5,568 nt of DNA from DATECU01 sp035286745 (GTDB lineage Bacteria; Acidobacteriota; Vicinamibacteria; Fen-336): positions 1 to 5,568 of the forward strand of contig DATECU010000327.1 in assembly GCA_035286745.1 (NCBI GenBank), written 5' to 3'. The notes under the pieces were generated by a model. It was not told the DNA's origin. It saw only the letters and a program-made list of their open reading frames with translations, and did not search any database. Numbering within the stretch: position 1 is the first letter of the stretch; each line of letters opens with the position of its first letter. The translations under genes and the position numbers were made by a program. Positions 1 through 5,568 of this stretch are shown piece by piece.

Positions 1-1626
1 GGTCCGGACCGGGCGAGGCGGCTCGAGGCAGCCCGGATGAGCCGCACCGGCTCGGTGATGGCGTGTTCGCCGACGCTGGAGGCGGTGTACCCGGTGCTGC
101 TAGGGGCGGCGGAGGGGGAGATCCGGCCTTCGCGGGTGGGCCTCCTGTTCCTGGAAGCGGACCTCACCGGGCAACGCGCCACCGCCCGCCGCGAAACCGA
201 GCGCCGTGTGGCGAGCAATGCGACCGCCTTGGCGTTGCTGGCTGTCCTGGGGTGGGTCTATCTCCACTTCACCGTCTCCAGGCGAGCGACGCGTCTGGTG
301 GCCGGCACCGAACGCTTCGCAGCCGGCGACCTCGAGGTGCGCCTGAACTTCGAGGGCCGGGACGAGCTGGCCCGGGTGGCCGCCGCCTTCGATCGCATGG
401 CGGAAGCGGTGGGCCGCGACCAGGTGCGCCTTCGCGAGGATCAGGCGGCACTGGAGAGCAACCTGGCCACGCTGGAGCGGAACCAGAAGCTGGAGGCTCA
501 GCTCCGCGAGGTGCGCAAGCTGGAGGCGGTGGGGCGTTTGGCGGGGGGCATCGCCCACGAGTACAACAACCTGCTCACCGCCATCCTGGGCTATGCCGAC
601 CTCTTGCTGACCCGCCTCCGCGAGCCGCCGGAAACGGTCCGCAAGCTGGAGGAGATCAAGCGGGCGGGGCTCCGGGCCGCCAGCCTCACCCATCAGCTCC
701 TGGCCTTCAGCCGGCGCCAACTGCTGATGCCGCAGGTCCTCGATCTGGGCCGGCTGGTCAAGGAGCTGGCCCGGGTGATCCGCAACCTGATCGGCGAACA
801 GATCGAGGTCGAGGTCTCCCTCCCCGCCAAGCCGGTGCAGGTGCGGGCCGATCGCGGCCAGTTGGAGCACGTGCTGCTGGCGCTAGCGCTCAACGCAAAA
901 GACGCCATGCCTCAGGGTGGGCGCCTGGCTTTCGAGGTGAGCGGCTTGGCCAGCGACCCCGAGCTTCCGGCCCGCCACCCGAACCTGCCGGTGGGGCCCT
1001 GGGCCCGGCTTACCGTCACCGACACCGGCGTGGGCATGGACCAGGAGGTGCGGAGCCATCTCTTCGAGCCCTTTTTCACCACCAAGGAGGTGGGCCAGGG
1101 CACCGGCCTGGGCCTGGCGGCAGTGTTGGGCATCGTGGAGCAAAGCGGCGGGGCCGTCGAGGCGGAGAGCCAGCCGGGGCGGGGCAGCAGCTTCCGTGTC
1201 TACCTGCCGGCCGTGGAGGCGGAGTTGCCGGTGCTGCTGCCGGTCAACCAACACGTCGGGCACGGCACCGAGTCCATTCTGCTGGTGGAAGACGAGGCGG
1301 CGGTGCGGCGGATGGTGCGGGACATCCTGGAGGAGCGGGGCTACCGAGTGCTGGACGCTGCCAGCGGCGAGGAGGCTTTGCGTTTGGTGAACGAGCGGCC
1401 GGTGGATCTCCTGCTCACCGACCTGGTGATGCCGGGGATGGGCGGACGGGAGCTGGCCCGTCACCTCTGCCAGCGTCAGCCGACCCTCAAAGTCGTCTTC
1501 ATGTCGGGCTACGACCAGGGAGGGCCTCTGGGCGGCGGCCCGAAGGAGGCCGGCGTCTTCTTCGTCGAGAAGCCTTTCGCCCCGGCGAACTTGGCGCGCA
1601 CCTTACGGGAGGCGCTCGACTCGTGA
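1..1626 (+). CDS. Hybrid sensor histidine kinase, HAMP-HisKA-HATPase-REC (5' end outside window)
   Basis: Inner-membrane sensor kinase that should autophosphorylate on His and pass the phosphoryl group to its own C-terminal receiver. The frame is open from base 1; the first ATG is at 37, but the part before the membrane segment looks like the end of a periplasmic sensor domain, so the true start is probably upstream. Numbering from that ATG: membrane helix ~61-80, HAMP ~81-130 (ending RDELARVAAAFDRMAEAV), coiled linker ~130-160, HisKA with H174 in the H-box AHEYNN, N-box N286 (NAKDAMP), G1 DTGVGMD at 329, F-box FFTTK at 346, G2 GQGTGLGL at 353-360. The receiver (~413-528) has E418/D419, phospho-acceptor D462 (TDLVMP), S490 and K512. 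The first N-box Asn, present in the paralogue downstream, is Ala (A282). It heads a + strand operon, with its TGA overlapping the next frame. The signal sensed cannot be told. The catalytic domains are certain; the N-terminus is not. Confidence 0.93.
   Translation, partial: GPDRARRLEAARMSRTGSVMACSPTLEAVYPVLLGAAEGEIRPSRVGLLFLEADLTGQRATARRETERRVASNATALALLAVLGWVYLHFTVSRRATRLVAGTERFAAGDLEVRLNFEGRDELARVAAAFDRMAEAVGRDQVRLREDQAALESNLATLERNQKLEAQLREVRKLEAVGRLAGGIAHEYNNLLTAILGYADLLLTRLREPPETVRKLEEIKRAGLRAASLTHQLLAFSRRQLLMPQVLDLGRLVKELARVIRNLIGEQIEVEVSLPAKPVQVRADRGQLEHVLLALALNAKDAMPQGGRLAFEVSGLASDPELPARHPNLPVGPWARLTVTDTGVGMDQEVRSHLFEPFFTTKEVGQGTGLGLAAVLGIVEQSGGAVEAESQPGRGSSFRVYLPAVEAELPVLLPVNQHVGHGTESILLVEDEAAVRRMVRDILEERGYRVLDAASGEEALRLVNERPVDLLLTDLVMPGMGGRELARHLCQRQPTLKVVFMSGYDQGGPLGGGPKEAGVFFVEKPFAPANLARTLREALDS
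1607..1612 (+). promoter_or_regulatory. Possible Shine-Dalgarno for the GTG at 1623
   Basis: GGGAGG lies inside the end of the first kinase, 10 nt before a GTG that overlaps the kinase stop (GTGA, 1623-1626). Spacing is at the long end of usual. It would suit translational coupling of the short downstream frame, but purine runs are common in this coding sequence, so this is only suggestive. Confidence 0.35.
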
Positions 1627-1784
1627 GGCTCCCCATCGAGAGCCATCACGACATCGGCCTCGACATGGTCAAGCGGGTCAAACGGGCGGTGACCCGAATG
1701 GGCGGGCGGGTCGGCGTGGAATCGAAGGTAGGAGAGGGGAGCGTGTTCACCGTGGTGCTACCCGGCGAGCCGACGTTCACCTAG
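1623..1784 (+). pseudogene. C-terminal remnant of a histidine-kinase ATPase domain (53 codons, possibly translated)
   Basis: This frame reads only the end of a HATPase_c domain: DIGLDMVKRV, matching the G2-box helix (normally G-T-G-I-G-L-A-I-V-K-R), then RMGGRVGVESKVGEGSVF and VVLPG, the final strands of the fold. The H-box, N-box, G1 and F-box are absent, and the leading G2 glycines are replaced by HHD, so it cannot bind ATP or act as a kinase. A GTG at 1623 overlaps the upstream TGA by 4 nt, and its TAG ends one base before the ATG of the next kinase, so the frame fits exactly between its neighbours. The simplest reading is a deletion scar: an earlier kinase paired with the receiver at the start of the next gene, of which only the tail survives. 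A translated microprotein is the alternative. The upstream kinase already has its own complete ATPase domain, so this is not its frameshifted end. Confidence 0.62.
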
Positions 1785-1785
1785 C

Positions 1786-4470
<2,685 letters not shown>

Positions 4471-4530
4471 CAGTCGACAGGGGCTGCAAGCGGTTGGGTG
4501 CCGGCCTCATGGCCGCGGTGGCCTCAAGCG
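4471..4530. other. Intergenic, no recognised signal
   Basis: Sixty bases between the second kinase and the antitoxin remnant. A weak GGCC-TCAT-GGCC hairpin can be drawn, but no T-run follows, so no intrinsic terminator is supported, and no promoter stands out. Confidence 0.5.
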
Positions 4531-4608
4531 ATGAGTCCGAGCGGAAAGAAGCTCCTGGAAGAGGCGCTGCAACTCCCGGAGGGCACAAGAGCCGATCTGG
4601 CGGCCGAG
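4531..4608 (+). pseudogene. 5' remnant of a TIGR02574-type addiction-module antitoxin
   Basis: The first 26 codons, MSPSGKKLLEEALQLPE then GTRADLAAE, match the N-terminal helix signature typical of the 'putative addiction module component' family (usually M-S/T-P-x-x-x-K-L-L-E-E-A-L-x-L-P-x-x-E-R-A-x-L-A). Members are usually about 70-80 aa and continue L-L-x-S-L. Here the similarity stops after LAAE; the frame runs on to a TGA at 4732-4734 with unrelated low-complexity residues that overlap the antisense vapC remnant. No RelE/ParE-type toxin follows, and no clear Shine-Dalgarno precedes the ATG. It is best read as a broken antitoxin, convergent with the neighbouring vapC remnant. The family match comes from motif memory, not a search. 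Confidence 0.6.
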
Positions 4609-4619
4609 GGCCGTGAGGC

Positions 4620-4632
4620 GTGGTGGGGAGTG
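4620..4632. repeat. 13-bp direct repeat, left copy
   Basis: GTGGTGGGGAGTG occurs here and again, identical and in the same orientation, at 5147-5159. The two copies bracket the vapC remnant and phd-like gene. The left copy falls just after the point where the TIGR02574-type antitoxin loses similarity. This may be a target duplication or recombination scar, or chance in G-rich sequence. Confidence 0.5.
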
Positions 4633-4645
4633 AGCAGCAAGCCCC

Positions 4646-4797
4646 CTACGGGCTTGGGTCCCGCCCGTCAATCGGTCGCAACCTCAGATCCGGCACCCGC
4701 CGGAAGTGGCGGGTGTTGCCGGTCACCAGCGTGAGACCGTGGTGGGCTTGGGCTTCAAGACCTCCGACAAGGCGTCGGTGTCGAAGAGGAAGGGCAC
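4646..4797 (-). pseudogene. vapC: vapC-type PIN-domain toxin, internally deleted and frameshifted
   Basis: Both ends of a PIN-domain ribonuclease toxin are present but the middle is gone. Reading on -, a GTG at 4797 gives VPFLFDTDALSEVLKPKP, the classic VapC N-terminus with the first catalytic Asp (D6 in L-F-D-T-D) and E12; that frame stops at 4723. In another frame, from about 4747, AHHGLTLVTGN then TRHFRRVPDLRL matches the VapC C-terminus and ends at a TAG (4646-4648). Intact members run roughly 130-140 aa. About 19 N-terminal and 33 C-terminal residues remain, so roughly 80-90 residues, including the central acidic residues, have been lost. The join lies near 4742-4752 and shifts the frame, so no toxin can be made. 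The start is 4 nt after the antitoxin stop, the usual antitoxin-toxin operon order. What survives in frame 1 is a 24-aa peptide. Confidence 0.85.
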
Positions 4798-4801
4798 GCC
4801 C

Positions 4802-5083
4802 TCAGTCCTCAAGCCTGGCGACCCGGCGCGAGCGAACGCGCCGCTTCCGGGACAGGAGGCGCACCAGCTCCGCGGATCCGCGCCAGCCCCCGGCCACCGA
4901 AGCCAGGCCCCCAGCCGGGCCGAGGGCGGCAAGGCGCTCCATCTCATCGGCGCTGACTGCCGCCACCAGCGCCGCCACCGGCTTCCCGTGGCGAGTGATG
5001 ACCACGGTGTCGCCGGCTTCCGCCTTGCGGAGGAATTCCGCGAAGTGCTCTTTGGCGTGGACCGCCGAGACGGCTCGGGGCAT
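4802..5083 (-). CDS. Phd/YefM-type antitoxin, apparently intact, orphaned
   Basis: A 93-aa antitoxin of the Phd/YefM fold, which normally binds DNA through its N-terminal half and neutralises its toxin through its C-terminal tail. The N-terminal part shows the family pattern: AVHAKEHFAEFLRKAEAG at 7-24, then DTVVITRHGKPVAALV at 25-40. The tail has GGLASVAGGWRGSAELVRLL at 58-77, a layout I associate with VapC partners of the FLFDTDALSEVL type, followed by a very basic stretch (RKRRVRSRR). The ATG at 5083 is set by the family N-terminus and a strong Shine-Dalgarno. It has no internal stop or frameshift. The toxin gene directly downstream is dead, so this gene now stands alone; it could still repress its own promoter or protect against a related toxin elsewhere. 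An inverted repeat just upstream is the likely operator. Confidence 0.88.
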   Translation of the reverse strand: MPRAVSAVHAKEHFAEFLRKAEAGDTVVITRHGKPVAALVAAVSADEMERLAALGPAGGLASVAGGWRGSAELVRLLSRKRRVRSRRVARLED

Positions 5084-5087
5084 GCGG

Positions 5088-5094
5088 CCTCCTT
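5088..5094 (-). promoter_or_regulatory. Shine-Dalgarno of the phd-like antitoxin
   Basis: On the - strand AAGGAGG lies 4 nt before the ATG at 5083. It matches the anti-SD closely and fixes the antitoxin start. It is the clearest ribosome-binding site in the window. Confidence 0.75.
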
Positions 5095-5096
5095 CA

Positions 5097-5118
5097 GGTC
5101 AGAATGACGGTTCTGACC
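5097..5118. promoter_or_regulatory. Inverted-repeat operator of the TA operon
   Basis: GGTCAGAA and TTCTGACC form a perfect 8-bp inverted repeat separated by 6 nt. It sits 13 nt before the antitoxin ATG, next to a -10-like element, where Phd-family antitoxins typically bind to repress their own operon. Being symmetrical and placed over the expected transcription start, it is a good candidate autoregulatory site. It has no T-run, so a terminator is unlikely. Confidence 0.65.
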
Positions 5119-5124
5119 ATAACA
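5119..5124 (-). promoter_or_regulatory. -10-like element of the antitoxin promoter
   Basis: TGTTAT on the - strand matches the -10 consensus at 4 of 6 positions and would start transcription inside the adjacent inverted repeat. The only -35-like match nearby (TTGCCC) is 14 nt upstream, shorter than ideal. The support is mainly position. Confidence 0.35.
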
Positions 5125-5146
5125 GGGCCGGAGCCGGTGGGCAACG

Positions 5147-5159
5147 GTGGTGGGGAGTG
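5147..5159. repeat. 13-bp direct repeat, right copy
   Basis: Identical to 4620-4632 and in the same orientation. It lies in the spacer upstream of the antitoxin promoter and overlaps the first two G-runs, so part of the match may reflect base composition. Confidence 0.5.
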
Positions 5160-5274
5160 GGGGCGTCTTGCGGGGAGCGGGACAGGTGAGGGGGAGCCGC
5201 GCCCCTTGAGCGCTGCCTCACGCGCTGACACCTTTCCGCGCGTGCGTTGGACGCCGCTCGTCCGCCCTTCTCGT

Positions 5275-5282
5275 GCTACGCT
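5275..5282 (+). promoter_or_regulatory. -10-like element for a leaderless kinase transcript
   Basis: TACGCT at 5277-5282 has the T-A-n-n-n-T pattern common in GC-rich promoters and is preceded by TG at 5274-5275 (extended -10). Transcription would begin about 7 nt later, at 5289-5290, which is the ATG of the third kinase. No -35 was found at a normal distance; TTGGAC at 5247 is too far. Confidence 0.35.
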
Positions 5283-5289
5283 CCGTCTC

Positions 5290-5568
5290 ATGGCGCTCGC
5301 CGCCCTGGCGCTTGTCGCTGCCTGCGCTCTGGCGGTCGCCGGCTATCTGGCCCACGCCCGCGCCGGACAGGCGCGCCGCCTGGCCTCCCTCGAGTCCGAG
5401 CTGCGGCGGCTGGCGGACGCCAGGCCCCGCCCGCCCGCGCCGGAAGCGCAAGAGCGCGGGGACCTGGAGACGAGGGCGGTCTCGGGCGAGGCCGACGCCG
5501 ACTTCCTGGCCGCCTTGGGGCACGACATCCGGACCCCATTGAACGGTGTTCTGGGGATGACCGGGTTG
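5290..5568 (+). CDS. Membrane-anchored histidine kinase, N-terminal part (3' end outside window)
   Basis: The start of a third sensor kinase, 93 codons visible and still open at the window end. Residues 1-23 form a hydrophobic N-terminal helix (ALAALALVAACALAVAGYL), likely a membrane anchor. A charged, heptad-like stretch at ~27-43 (RLASLESELRRLADA) and a Pro/Ala-rich linker follow. Then comes a HisKA H-box, FLAALGHDIRTPLNGVLGM, with H78 as the phospho-acceptor; the usual form is S-H-E-I-R-T-P-L-N-G, typical of hybrid kinases. No periplasmic sensor domain separates helix and H-box, so the input is probably cytoplasmic or comes from a partner. The ATG was chosen because the hydrophobic segment starts there; the frame is open further upstream but codes nothing recognisable. 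No Shine-Dalgarno is present. Its core differs in type from the AHDFNN cores of the two upstream kinases, so it is not a third copy of them. Confidence 0.85.
   Translation, partial: MALAALALVAACALAVAGYLAHARAGQARRLASLESELRRLADARPRPPAPEAQERGDLETRAVSGEADADFLAALGHDIRTPLNGVLGMTGL

Larger units (their letters stand above)
5125..5289. other. Divergent intergenic region with a cluster of G-runs
   Basis: This spacer separates the antitoxin (-) from the third kinase (+). Between 5152 and 5194 there are five runs of three or more G on + (5152-5155, 5159-5163, 5172-5175, 5179-5181, 5190-5194), with loops of 3 to 8 nt. This is marginally able to form a G-quadruplex. No gene is supported here. Confidence 0.4.

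Noticed and set aside
63..1784. Long + frame of 573 codons overlapping the first kinase
   Set aside because: Its bulk is Gly/Pro/Arg/Ala-rich out-of-frame translation of the kinase gene. Only the last 53 codons, beyond the kinase stop, carry recognisable protein.
4471..4530. Possible terminator after the second kinase
   Set aside because: Only a 4-bp stem and no U-tract.
4694..4715. 8-bp hairpin CACCCGCC / GGCGGGTG
   Set aside because: It lies inside the vapC C-terminal coding remnant (NTRHFRRVP) and has no T-run, so it is probably a coding coincidence rather than a terminator.
4650..4752. 9-bp repeat GGGCTTGGG at 4650-4658 and 4744-4752
   Set aside because: The second copy is near the vapC deletion join, but the first is at the end of the toxin, not the other breakpoint, so it does not explain the deletion. 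It is short and G-rich.
4620..5189. + strand frames of 189 and 133 codons across the TA region
   Set aside because: They run antisense to the vapC remnant and the intact phd-like gene, are Arg/Ser/Pro-rich, and match nothing.
5104..5289. Upstream extension of the third kinase from an ATG at 5104
   Set aside because: The frame is open, but the translation is low-complexity with no motif, overlaps the operator repeat, and would bury the N-terminal membrane helix.

Overview
The window is GC-rich bacterial DNA, with third codon positions almost all G or C in the real genes. It holds three histidine-kinase genes on the + strand, with a degraded toxin-antitoxin (TA) patch wedged between the second and third. 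Large hybrid kinases with several PAS domains, rudimentary TA modules and this base composition suggest an environmental signalling-rich lineage, such as Acidobacteriota or a former deltaproteobacterial group. The sequence does not settle which. No rRNA, tRNA, CRISPR array, transposase or phage gene was seen.

Region 1 (1-4470) is a tightly packed kinase operon. It opens with the 3' part of a membrane-anchored hybrid kinase (HAMP-HisKA-HATPase-REC, cut by the window start). A 53-codon frame follows, overlapping its stop by 4 nt and encoding only the tail of another kinase's ATPase domain. One base later a full-length soluble hybrid kinase begins (REC-PAS-PAS-PAS-HisKA-HATPase-REC, 894 aa). The two large kinases have closely similar catalytic cores and look like related copies. 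No DNA-binding output domain or HPt protein is visible, so the relay must end outside the window.

Region 2 (about 4500-5125) is a TA graveyard. It holds the first ~26 codons of a TIGR02574-type 'addiction module component' on +. A vapC-type PIN toxin on - has lost its middle and is frameshifted. Upstream of it lies an apparently intact Phd/YefM-type antitoxin gene on -, with a strong Shine-Dalgarno and a perfect 8-bp inverted repeat at its promoter. A 13-bp direct repeat brackets the vapC-phd block.

Region 3 (about 5125-5568) is a G-run-rich divergent intergenic stretch followed by the start of a third histidine kinase, cut by the window end. It has an N-terminal membrane anchor and an H-box, and its start looks leaderless.

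No clearly new system is visible. The most notable items are the coupled kinase-tail mini-ORF, the internally deleted vapC beside a surviving antitoxin with its operator, and the 13-bp repeat flanking that block.
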